Below, in pieces: positions 1 to 5,579 of a DNA stretch of 5,638 nucleotides (its first letter is position 1; each line of letters starts with the position of its first letter). The notes below the pieces were generated by a model. The model was not told the origin of the DNA and searched no databases. It was given only the letters and a program-made list of their open reading frames with translations. The stretch covers positions 1 through 5,638 of the forward strand of contig JAJRYL010000290.1 in assembly GCA_024275855.1 (NCBI GenBank). The letters run 5' to 3'. Both the position numbers and the translations under genes were made by a program. Origin of the DNA: Deltaproteobacteria bacterium (GTDB lineage Bacteria > Desulfobacterota > GWC2-55-46 > JADFVP01).

Positions 1-1782
1 GCTAAAGAGGCGGTTTTAGCCGAAGTCGAGAATGCCGAGCGAATGGCAAGAGAGGACGCCCTTAACCGCAAGGCGAGCGTTCCGACTATCGTTCCTCCAG
101 CGCCTTCAAAAAAGGCGTTTGAAGAGCCGAAACGGATAGGCTCCTCTGAGGGTTTAGCGGGCAAGAAACAGAAGGGCACGGGAGAAAACGCGGAAGGCGG
201 CGAGCCGCTTGAGTTTAAAGCGCCGGACGGTACCTTCACCCTTCCGCCTACAACTCTTCTCGACCCTGTGCCCGAAGTAGACGGCGCTGTGGATAACGAG
301 GCTCTGTTAGCCAATTCGAGCATACTTGAAAATAAGCTTAAGGATTTCGGGGTAGATGGCCGTGTGCTCGCCGTGCGCCCCGGCCCCGTTGTCACTATGT
401 ACGAGTTTGAACCGGCACCGGGAATCAAGGTAGGCAGAATTACCAACCTCTCCGACGACCTCGCCCTTGCCATGAAGGCCCTCTCCATCAGAATTATAGC
501 CCCTATACCGGGCAAGTCGGTTGTCGGTATCGAGATACCGAACAAGAAGAAGCAGGTAATATTTTTAAGGGAACTGCTTGAGTGCCACGAGTTCGACGAA
601 AACGTTCTGCGCATCGGGCTTGCGCTTGGCAGAGATATCGCCGGGCTGCCGTTCGTTGCTGACCTTGTCCGCATGCCGCACCTGCTTGTGGCCGGGGCAA
701 CGGGTTCGGGCAAGTCGGTTTCGATAAACGCGATGGTTCTCTCTATCCTCTTTAAGGCGACCCCTGAAGAGGTTCGTTTTTTGATGATAGACCCCAAGAT
801 GCTTGAGCTTTCCGCTTACGAAGGCATTCCGCACCTTATAACCCCTGTAATAACAAACCCCAAGCGCGCTGCCGTGGCTCTAAAGTCGATAGTGGCCGAG
901 ATGACCAAGCGGTACACGCTTATGGCGGCAAAGGGCGCGCGAAATATTGAGACATATAATGCCAGGATAGCCGTGGAAGAGGCAAAAAAAGAGGAGGTTG
1001 AAGAGCTTAAGAGGCGCGAGGCCGCCGCTCTTTCGGTTGACGGTGAGGACGTAGTAGTAATAGATACAGAGTCACCGGATGCGGGTGATGCCGGAGCCGG
1101 GGCGCTTGCCGAAGAGCCGGACGAGCACCGCAGGCTGCCCTTTATAGTCGTTATAATAGACGAACTCGCTGACTTGATGATGACGTCCGGTAAAGATGTA
1201 GAAGAGTGCCTTGTGCGGCTCTCGCAGATGGCGCGCGCCTCGGGTATCCACATTATAATCGCTACGCAGAGACCGAGCGTAGATGTCGTAACCGGGCTTA
1301 TCAAGACAAACTTTCCGGCGCGTATGGCCTTTAAGCTCCCGACCCGTATCGATTCGAGAACAATACTCGATACCTCCGGAGCCGAGACGCTTTTAGGCGA
1401 GGGCGATATGCTCTTTATCCCTCCGGGTACCTCTACTTTAAAGAGGCTGCACGGTGTTTATGTTTCGGAAGACGAGATTATCAAGGTGGCGGAGTTCTGG
1501 AAGAAGCAGGGCGCTCCGTCCTACGATACCGAGATAATGAACGCCCCGGACGTGACCTTAAGAGACGAAATGGAGGAGCTTGGCGAAGAGTTTTTAAGAA
1601 GGTACGACGAAGCGGTAGCGCTTGCCTCAGAGCTTGAGATGATCTCTACATCGTATCTGCAACGCCGTTTCAGAATCGGATATAATACCGCCGCGCGCCT
1701 GATAGACCATATGGAGAAAGAGGGCGTAATAGGCCCCTCGCAGGGGTCGCGCCCACGAGAGGTGTTGATCCGTAAGCTTTAA
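1..1782 (+). CDS. ftsK: DNA translocase FtsK (SpoIIIE family), 5' truncated by window edge
   Basis: This is the soluble motor part of the septal DNA pump that moves chromosome ends out of the closing septum using ATP. The frame is open to base 1, so the ATG at 43 is internal and the N-terminal membrane domain lies outside the window; 593 residues are visible. The first ~90 residues are a charged, Pro-rich linker. The alpha domain spans about residues 95-215. The RecA-like beta domain has Walker A GATGSGKS (232-239), Walker B IVVIIDE (382-388, catalytic D387/E388) and the family signature ATQRPSVDV from 421. The C-terminal winged-helix gamma domain (about 541-593), with RRFRIGYNTAARLID, is the part that reads KOPS-type polarity sequences in characterised FtsK. 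A roughly 58-residue charged insert lies between YNARI and Walker B. The gene ends in TAA 87 bases before lolA, an arrangement often seen in Proteobacteria. Identity is secure; only the missing N-terminus is unknown. Confidence 0.97.
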   Translation, partial: AKEAVLAEVENAERMAREDALNRKASVPTIVPPAPSKKAFEEPKRIGSSEGLAGKKQKGTGENAEGGEPLEFKAPDGTFTLPPTTLLDPVPEVDGAVDNEALLANSSILENKLKDFGVDGRVLAVRPGPVVTMYEFEPAPGIKVGRITNLSDDLALAMKALSIRIIAPIPGKSVVGIEIPNKKKQVIFLRELLECHEFDENVLRIGLALGRDIAGLPFVADLVRMPHLLVAGATGSGKSVSINAMVLSILFKATPEEVRFLMIDPKMLELSAYEGIPHLITPVITNPKRAAVALKSIVAEMTKRYTLMAAKGARNIETYNARIAVEEAKKEEVEELKRREAAALSVDGEDVVVIDTESPDAGDAGAGALAEEPDEHRRLPFIVVIIDELADLMMTSGKDVEECLVRLSQMARASGIHIIIATQRPSVDVVTGLIKTNFPARMAFKLPTRIDSRTILDTSGAETLLGEGDMLFIPPGTSTLKRLHGVYVSEDEIIKVAEFWKKQGAPSYDTEIMNAPDVTLRDEMEELGEEFLRRYDEAVALASELEMISTSYLQRRFRIGYNTAARLIDHMEKEGVIGPSQGSRPREVLIRKL

Positions 1783-1855
1783 CTCTCTATCTATTCTATT
1801 GTCACGAATCGCGTTATTTACAGAAGGGGCAGGGTGTGGCGGCGGCGCAAGGTAT

Positions 1856-1863
1856 AAGGAGGG
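1856..1863 (+). promoter_or_regulatory. Strong Shine-Dalgarno site of lolA
   Basis: AAGGAGGG lies 6 bases before the ATG at 1870 and is close to a perfect anti-16S match. It fixes the lolA start and is the strongest ribosome-binding site in the window. Confidence 0.85.
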
Positions 1864-1869
1864 TGTAAT

Positions 1870-2559
1870 ATGAGAAGTTCGACAGGAAGGGTTCGGTTCG
1901 TGTCGGTTTGGCCGCTTTTTTTCGCGGTCTTTATAGTACTTGCGCTCTTTACCGCTCAGGCCTTTGCCGGAACCGGCAGCGAGAGCGACAGGGAACTTAC
2001 GCGGGTAGTAGCGCGTTTAGAGGCTCGTTACGATAAGCTCAAAAGCGTAAGCGCGGACTTTACACAAGAGGTTCTCTCCGTAGGCATGTCTACCCCCATG
2101 CTTTCTGGCGGACGTGTCTGGTTTAAAAAACCGGGCATGATGCGCTGGATCTACTCGACAGGATCGACAGACGAACTTATAGGCAACAAAGAGTCGGTCT
2201 GGCTCTATCAGCCCGACCTCAACCAGGTGATAGAGGCTAAGGCGAGCCACGTATCTTCCATAGCTACCGATTTTTTAACCGGTGTCGGACGGCTGGACAA
2301 CGATTTTTTTATAACTCTTCTTTCTAAAAACAGGGTCTCGTACAGGCTTTTACTTATTCCAAGGGACGAGACAACGGGTATAAGCAAACTTATCCTTGAG
2401 GCCGGCAGTAAAGACAATATAGTTTTTCGTACGGTTGCCGAGGATGTTTTCGGCACCAGCACTACGGTTACATTTACAAATATAAGGTTCGACGTAATAA
2501 AGAAGAACTCTTTTTTCAACTTCGTGCCGCCTTCGGGAGTGAACGTAATCAGGCGGTAG
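1870..2559 (+). CDS. lolA: Outer-membrane lipoprotein carrier protein LolA
   Basis: LolA is the periplasmic chaperone that takes mature lipoproteins from the inner-membrane LolCDE transporter and carries them to the outer membrane. The 229-residue protein begins with a basic N-terminus and a hydrophobic stretch (about residues 14-30) ending in AFA|G, a good signal peptidase I site after residue 33. The mature part has the family pattern: an amphipathic start with ARYDKLKSVSADFTQ (52-66), GRVWFKKPGMMRW (81-93), WLYQPDLNQ (111-119) and the closing FVPPSGVNVI (218-227). In E. coli LolA a basic residue (Arg) occupies the KxPxxxxW segment; here it is Lys. No LolB, the outer-membrane acceptor, is visible. 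The start is set by the AAGGAGGG site. The gene lies downstream of ftsK, as in many Proteobacteria, and may share its transcript because the 87-base gap shows no terminator. Confidence 0.93.
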   Translation: MRSSTGRVRFVSVWPLFFAVFIVLALFTAQAFAGTGSESDRELTRVVARLEARYDKLKSVSADFTQEVLSVGMSTPMLSGGRVWFKKPGMMRWIYSTGSTDELIGNKESVWLYQPDLNQVIEAKASHVSSIATDFLTGVGRLDNDFFITLLSKNRVSYRLLLIPRDETTGISKLILEAGSKDNIVFRTVAEDVFGTSTTVTFTNIRFDVIKKNSFFNFVPPSGVNVIRR

Positions 2560-2582
2560 GGTAGATATTTTTTTATATAGAT

Positions 2583-2609
2583 AGCGCGGCTTGGCGCTCG
2601 ATTTTTTTT
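2583..2609 (+). terminator. Probable intrinsic terminator after lolA
   Basis: A 5-bp stem AGCGC (2583-2587) / GCGCT (2594-2598) with a 6-base loop is followed two bases later by A and eight T (2602-2609). The stem is short but GC-rich and the T-run is good. It would end the ftsK-lolA transcript 23 bases after the lolA stop. Confidence 0.5.
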
Positions 2610-2620
2610 ACTTGTATACT
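2591..2620 (+). promoter_or_regulatory. Possible sigma70-type promoter of yajQ-prmA
   Basis: TTGGCG (2591-2596; 4 of 6 to TTGACA) and TATACT (2615-2620; 5 of 6 to TATAAT) are separated by 18 bases. Transcription would start about 20 bases before the yajQ ATG. The -35 overlaps the right arm of the proposed terminator, so both cannot be assumed; the AT-rich context makes chance matches likely. Confidence 0.3.
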
Positions 2621-2645
2621 TATAAATAACGGAGGTTTTTATACT

Positions 2646-3134
2646 ATGCCATCATTCGATATTGTCTCAGAGGTCGATATGCAGGAGGTTGACAACGCGG
2701 TAAACCAGGCTAAGAAAGAGCTGGAGCAGAGGTACGATTTTCGCGGTTCCAAGTGCGAGATAGGCTGGGAGAAGAAAGAAGAGATGACCATTACGGCGGA
2801 TGACGATTATAAATTAAAAAGCGTAATAGATATTCTTCAAACCCGTCTGGTCAAGCGCAACATAGCGCTTAAGGCGCTCGATTACGGCACTGTAGAGGAC
2901 GCCTCAGGCGGGCTGTTGAGGCAGGTGATAACGATACGGCAGGGTATAGAGACCGCCAAGGCCAAAGAGATAGTAAAGGTAATAAAGGGGCTTAAGTTGA
3001 AGGTACAGGCGCAGGTGCAGGACGATAAGGTCAGGGTGAGCGGTAAAAAGCTCGACGACCTTCAGAGTGTGATTTCGGAGATGAAGTCTAAGGATTTGGA
3101 CGTTCCGCTACAGTTCATCAACATGCGGTCTTAA
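2646..3134 (+). CDS. yajQ: YajQ family nucleotide-binding protein
   Basis: This is a small cytosolic protein of the YajQ (UPF0234) family. Members bind nucleotides or tRNA in vitro, and in Xanthomonas and Pseudomonas bind cyclic di-GMP and affect transcription; the role in this organism is inferred from those relatives. The 162-residue length is typical. The hallmark start [19 protein letters not shown] (1-19) is nearly identical to the E. coli protein, followed by RYDFRGSK (29-36), LVKRNI (about 68-73), [15 protein letters not shown] and the conserved [18 protein letters not shown] (about 116-133), with QFINMRS at the end. Two alternating alpha/beta ferredoxin-like halves are expected. GGAGG at 2631-2635 lies 10 bases before the ATG, a slightly long spacing. 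prmA begins 13 to 22 bases after the stop, so the two genes probably share a transcript. c-di-GMP binding would fit an organism making exopolysaccharide, but nothing here proves it. Confidence 0.95.
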   Translation: MPSFDIVSEVDMQEVDNAVNQAKKELEQRYDFRGSKCEIGWEKKEEMTITADDDYKLKSVIDILQTRLVKRNIALKALDYGTVEDASGGLLRQVITIRQGIETAKAKEIVKVIKGLKLKVQAQVQDDKVRVSGKKLDDLQSVISEMKSKDLDVPLQFINMRS

Positions 3135-3147
3135 CTTTTTTGAAAGA

Positions 3148-4149
3148 ATGGCCCGTATGAAAGAATGGATGGAGATCAGTGCGAGCGGCCCGGCGCTTCG
3201 CTCCGACGAGGCCGCCTATGAGCTGCTAAAGGCCGGAAGCCCCGGTGTGGTAGAGGGTAACCCCGACTCTTGCGATGCCTCAAATACGAAGAGTAAAGAG
3301 GCTGGGTCGGGCGGCGTCGGCACGTTGCTGAGTGTAAGCCCGGACTCTTTCGATTTTTACAACGATTCCCCTGAGCCGGATACCGAGGTCTTTTTAACCG
3401 GCCACCTCGACCCTGTTCAACCGGGCGCGCAAGAGCCGCAAGTACGTCTGCGCAGGCTTGCCGATAAGCTAAAACGTTTAGGCTGGTCTTTCGAGAGCGC
3501 AAAGTATAAAGACCGGGACTGGTCGAAAAGCTGGTGCAAGTCGCTAAGGCCCATAAGGGTATCGAACGGAGAGACAGCTATTGTCGTGCGCGCGACATGG
3601 AGCGGGCGGTTAAGGCGGCCCGGCGAGATAGAGCTTCTGATAGACCCGTCTATGGCCTTTGGTACCGGGCACCACGCCACCACAAAACTCTGCCTTAAAG
3701 CGCTTTTAAGATTATTGACCGGGCACGGTAAAGAGGTAAACGGCTTAAAGTTGCTCGATGTAGGTACCGGTACGGGCGTGCTCGCCATAGCGGCTAAAAA
3801 GCTCGGTATCGGTAGCGCGCTCGGCATTGAGATTGACACAGTCTCATTAAAGATCGCGCGTAAAACCGTTCGTGTGAACGGTGTCGATGTTAAACTTTCT
3901 GCCCGCGCGGTAGAAAAGCACAAAGGTCTCTATTCTATTATAGTAGCCAATATCCTCTCCGGCGAGCTTATCCGTTTAGCCCCCGTTCTTATCGACAGGC
4001 TCGAAACAGACGGTACGCTTCTGCTCTCCGGTATTTTAGGTATTGAGGCGGATAGTGTCGTTGATGTTTACAAAGGGCTTGGGCTTAAGTTTGTAAAGAG
4101 GTATAAAGCCGGTGAGTGGGTGGCGCTTCAGTTTGAAAAAAAGCTTTAA
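3148..4149 (+). CDS. prmA: Ribosomal protein L11 methyltransferase PrmA
   Basis: PrmA is an S-adenosylmethionine-dependent methyltransferase that trimethylates lysines and the N-terminus of ribosomal protein L11. The N-terminal substrate-recognition domain begins MKEWMEISASG. The family DWxxxW stretch appears as DRDWSKSWCKSLRPIRV (about 128-144). The catalytic domain contains MAFGTGHHATTKLCL (169-183), SAM motif I DVGTGTG (204-210), a following acidic GIEID and the active-site ANIL (267-270). At 333 residues it is about 40 longer than E. coli PrmA; the excess is a low-complexity Ser/Asp/Gly-rich insert at about residues 37-70. In-frame ATGs lie at 3148, 3157 and 3169. None has a good Shine-Dalgarno site, and the one at 3157 matches the usual family start (MKEW), so residues 1-3 may be untranslated. 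Translation may be coupled to yajQ just upstream. It is followed by rsmE, another ribosome-modifying enzyme. Confidence 0.95.
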   Translation: MARMKEWMEISASGPALRSDEAAYELLKAGSPGVVEGNPDSCDASNTKSKEAGSGGVGTLLSVSPDSFDFYNDSPEPDTEVFLTGHLDPVQPGAQEPQVRLRRLADKLKRLGWSFESAKYKDRDWSKSWCKSLRPIRVSNGETAIVVRATWSGRLRRPGEIELLIDPSMAFGTGHHATTKLCLKALLRLLTGHGKEVNGLKLLDVGTGTGVLAIAAKKLGIGSALGIEIDTVSLKIARKTVRVNGVDVKLSARAVEKHKGLYSIIVANILSGELIRLAPVLIDRLETDGTLLLSGILGIEADSVVDVYKGLGLKFVKRYKAGEWVALQFEKKL

Positions 4150-4303
4150 TTTCGATTTGAGCATCTAATTGTTCTTTGGTATCTGTTCTGTTTTTGTACT
4201 CTTGTTTTTGAAAATCACTCTCTATTTTACGTGTCGCCGGGTAGCGAAAAGTGTGTAAAAAGAGTGTAAAAAAGAGGCGGGATTGAGAAGAAAAGATGAG
4301 AGA
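4150..4303 (+). other. AT-rich gap between prmA and rsmE
   Basis: These 154 bases hold no convincing gene, strong terminator or consensus promoter. A near-tandem repeat GTGTAAAAAGAG occurs at 4253-4264 and again, with one extra A, at 4264-4276. AGAGG (4273-4277) lies 5 bases before an in-frame TTG at 4283, an alternative rsmE start. TTG-rich stretches at 4190-4210 followed by TATTTT (4223-4228) are only weakly promoter-like, with poor spacing. Confidence 0.4.
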
Positions 4304-5116
4304 ATGAGACGATTTTACGCCTCTGAACTCACCCGTAAGACAACTTCGATAGAGCTGTCGGGCGTCGAGTTCAGACATATAAAAAAGGCGCTGAGGCTTA
4401 AAGAGGGAGCGGAGGTCGAGCTGTTTAACGGCCTCGGCTTGACCTGTAGCGGTAAAATTGCCTCAATAGGCAAGAGTTCCGCTACGGTTGGTATAACCGG
4501 TTTTTCAGAGCCGGATAGAAACGAAAGCCCGGTCGGTATTGTGCTGCTTCAGGGGCTTGGCAAGGGCGCAAAACCGGAATTTATTATTCAAAAGGCCACT
4601 GAACTTGGTGTAGTCGAGGTCTGTTTCTATACCGGAGAACGCAGCGTACCCGATGTAACCGCAAAAAGGGCGCAGGCAAAACTTGTACGTTGGTCTCGTG
4701 TGGCGATTGAGGCGGCCAAGCAGTGCAAAAGGTCTCAAGTGCCGCGTGTTAGTCTGTTTAACGGACTGTTAGAGGCCATGGAAAGTGTAGGTTCAAGCGG
4801 AGATTTTGCCTGTTGCCTGCTCTTTGCGCCGGGTTGCGAACCTGTTGTTCCATACAAAAATACCAATAAAACAAAAGAGTTAGAGTCCGTTGCAGGGCAT
4901 TCTGATTCTTTAAAAAAGGTCTTGACCGGCCTGAAAGATTGTAAAAGAGTAACTGTGCTTATCGGTCCCGAGGGCGGGTTTGATACTTTCGAGGTCGAGG
5001 CCGCAGAGCGTGCCGGATTTGTATCCGTTGGCCTCGGCGGGCGTGTGCTGCGTACCGAGACAGCGGCAGTAACCGCCTTGAGCATTGTACAGTACGAACT
5101 TGGCGGCATGGGCTGA
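4304..5116 (+). CDS. rsmE: 16S rRNA (uracil(1498)-N3)-methyltransferase RsmE
   Basis: RsmE is a SPOUT-class (trefoil-knot) methyltransferase that uses S-adenosylmethionine to methylate N3 of U1498 in 16S rRNA of the small subunit. Counting from the ATG at 4304 the protein has 270 residues. The N-terminal PUA-like part begins MRRFYASEL and includes FRHIKKALRLKEGAEVELFNG. The knot domain contains QGLGKGAKPEFIIQKATELGV (about 82-102), the GERSV segment, the SAM-loop IGPEGGF (220-226) and LGGRVLRTETA (244-254), all family hallmarks. The protein is somewhat longer than E. coli RsmE (243), mostly through a hydrophilic insert after LFAPGCEP containing KNTNKTKELESVAG. The start at 4304 was chosen because MRRFY is the usual family start. 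A TTG at 4283 with AGAGG 5 bases upstream would add seven residues (MRRKDER) and cannot be excluded. prmA and rsmE adjoin in many bacteria. Confidence 0.94.
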   Translation: MRRFYASELTRKTTSIELSGVEFRHIKKALRLKEGAEVELFNGLGLTCSGKIASIGKSSATVGITGFSEPDRNESPVGIVLLQGLGKGAKPEFIIQKATELGVVEVCFYTGERSVPDVTAKRAQAKLVRWSRVAIEAAKQCKRSQVPRVSLFNGLLEAMESVGSSGDFACCLLFAPGCEPVVPYKNTNKTKELESVAGHSDSLKKVLTGLKDCKRVTVLIGPEGGFDTFEVEAAERAGFVSVGLGGRVLRTETAAVTALSIVQYELGGMG

Positions 5117-5136
5117 CACCGTTGTTTTTTAGTTTC

Positions 5137-5155
5137 GTAGGGTGGGCACTGCCCA
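5137..5155 (+). repeat. REP-like palindromic repeat, copy 1
   Basis: GTAGGGTGGGCACTGCCCA occurs here and, identically over these 19 bases, at 5290-5308. It contains the hairpin TGGGC-ACT-GCCCA (5143-5155). From memory, units of the form GTAGGGTGGGC...GCCCACC are dispersed in many bacterial genomes as REP-like elements. This copy starts 21 bases after the rsmE stop and lacks a following T-run. Confidence 0.65.
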
Positions 5156-5161
5156 TCGGGA

Positions 5162-5257
5162 TTGTCTTTGCGAGGAGCCGGAGGCGACGAAGCAATCTTA
5201 TAAGGTGCGGTTATTGGCATGAATGACAGATTGCTTTGCTCCAGCTCGTAAAGACAA
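5162..5257 (+). repeat. Inverted pair of dispersed repeat units able to form a long hairpin
   Basis: The left arm (5162-5198) reads TTGTCTTTGCGAG then GCGACGAAGCAATCT with a short GC-rich middle. The right arm (5228-5257) is a shorter, diverged inverse copy beginning AGATTGCTT and ending CTCGTAAAGACAA. The outer ends pair over 13 positions with one G-U wobble (5162-5174 with 5245-5257), and the inner ends pair over 9 bases (5190-5198 with 5228-5236), around a 29-base spacer. The left arm resembles the widespread TTGCGAGGAGCGAAGCGACGAAGCAATC repeat class, known from memory in many proteobacterial genomes. Confidence 0.6.
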
Positions 5258-5289
5258 AAAAGGAGAGATGCTAAATTAAATTCAGTCGT

Positions 5290-5310
5290 GTAGGGTGGGC
5301 ACTGCCCACC
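5290..5310 (+). repeat. REP-like palindromic repeat, copy 2, possibly a terminator
   Basis: The same 19-base unit as at 5137-5155, extended to a full palindrome GGTGGGC-ACT-GCCCACC (5294-5310), a 7-bp stem with a 3-base loop. It is followed by ATTCTTTTTACTTTTT, so on the plus strand it could act as an intrinsic terminator for transcripts leaving rsmE. No other good terminator is seen after rsmE. Confidence 0.6.
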
Positions 5311-5338
5311 ATTCTTTTTACTTTTTAACTTAGTATAT

Positions 5339-5360
5339 CGGGTTACGCTGCGCTAACCCG
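5339..5360 (+). repeat. GGGTTA/TAACCC palindrome, REP-like
   Basis: CGGGTTA (5339-5345) and TAACCCG (5354-5360) form a 7-bp stem around CGCTGCGC. The core GGGTTACGCTGCGCTAACCC is, from memory, a very common dispersed palindrome in proteobacterial and cyanobacterial intergenic DNA. It closes the repeat mosaic that began at about 5135. Confidence 0.6.
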
Positions 5361-5526
5361 ACATCCGTTTGACAATAATAACCAACCGGGAAAGTAACTC
5401 GGTGAGCAGGCAGGTAGATATTTTACCTGCCGCATCTTTAATAAAAAGACGTCGGATTGGTAAAGCGTACCCCAACCTATAAGGCTAAGTGGCTGATACT
5501 TAAAGAATTTATGCCGGAAATAAGAA
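5361..5526 (+). other. Structured non-coding segment, candidate small RNA or untranslated element
   Basis: No gene is supported here. A perfect -35-like TTGACA lies at 5369-5374, but the best -10 (around GTAACT, 5394-5399) is weak. Downstream are hairpins in series: ACCGGG/CTCGGT (5385-5390 with 5398-5403, one G-U pair), GGCAGGTA/TACCTGCC (5409-5416 with 5424-5431, perfect 8 bp, 7-base loop), GGTA/TACC (5459-5462 with 5468-5471, extendable past a bulge) and TAAGT/ACTTA (5486-5490 with 5498-5502). The segment runs into the 14-bp terminator hairpin at 5527-5559. I compared it by eye with cyclic di-GMP and cobalamin riboswitches and tRNA and found no match. The strand of any transcript is undetermined. 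Confidence 0.3.
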
Positions 5527-5559
5527 AAAGCCCATTGGTCATATAGACCAATGGGCTTT
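5522..5559 (-). terminator. Intrinsic terminator of the minus-strand PEP-CTERM gene
   Basis: AAAGCCCATTGGTC (5527-5540) and GACCAATGGGCTTT (5546-5559) form a perfect 14-bp stem around ATATA. Read on the minus strand it is followed by a T-tract (TTTTTCTTA, complement of 5521-5529). It begins 20 bases after the stop of the minus-strand gene. On the plus strand only TTTAT follows, so termination in that direction would be weaker. Confidence 0.88.
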
Positions 5560-5579
5560 ATACCAGTTGATATGCAGTT

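Noticed and set aside
816..1304. Long minus-strand open frame inside ftsK, rich in Ser and Thr
   Set aside because: It is a shadow of the highly conserved FtsK motor domain, and the Ser/Thr bias comes from reading Glu/Arg/Asp codons in antisense.
1799..1820. Possible promoter TTGTCA ... TATTTA upstream of lolA
   Set aside because: Spacing is only 10 bases, far from the 16-18 needed.
1827..1834. GGGCAGGG, an exact match to the E. coli KOPS consensus GGGNAGGG, just after ftsK
   Set aside because: Seven fixed bases are expected about once by chance in a window of this size on two strands, and this organism's KOPS motif is unknown. Genome-wide strand skew would be needed.
4085..4378. Minus-strand open frame across the prmA-rsmE gap
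   Set aside because: It overlaps both conserved genes, has no family pattern, and its composition is that of antisense to AT-rich sequence.
5117..5134. T-run after rsmE as an intrinsic terminator
   Set aside because: Six T at 5125-5130 are not preceded by a credible GC-rich stem.
5361..5526. Possible cyclic di-GMP (GEMM) riboswitch, suggested by GGTAAAGCGTACC and nearby hairpins
   Set aside because: The conserved GEMM core (GGACGCAAAGCC and the paired tetraloop arm) is not present on either strand by eye, and no gene lies in the right position downstream.
5442..5546. Open frame of about 34 codons ending in TAG, containing ATG 5511 near its end
   Set aside because: It has no Shine-Dalgarno site, no good start near its beginning, no recognisable motif, and runs into the terminator hairpin.
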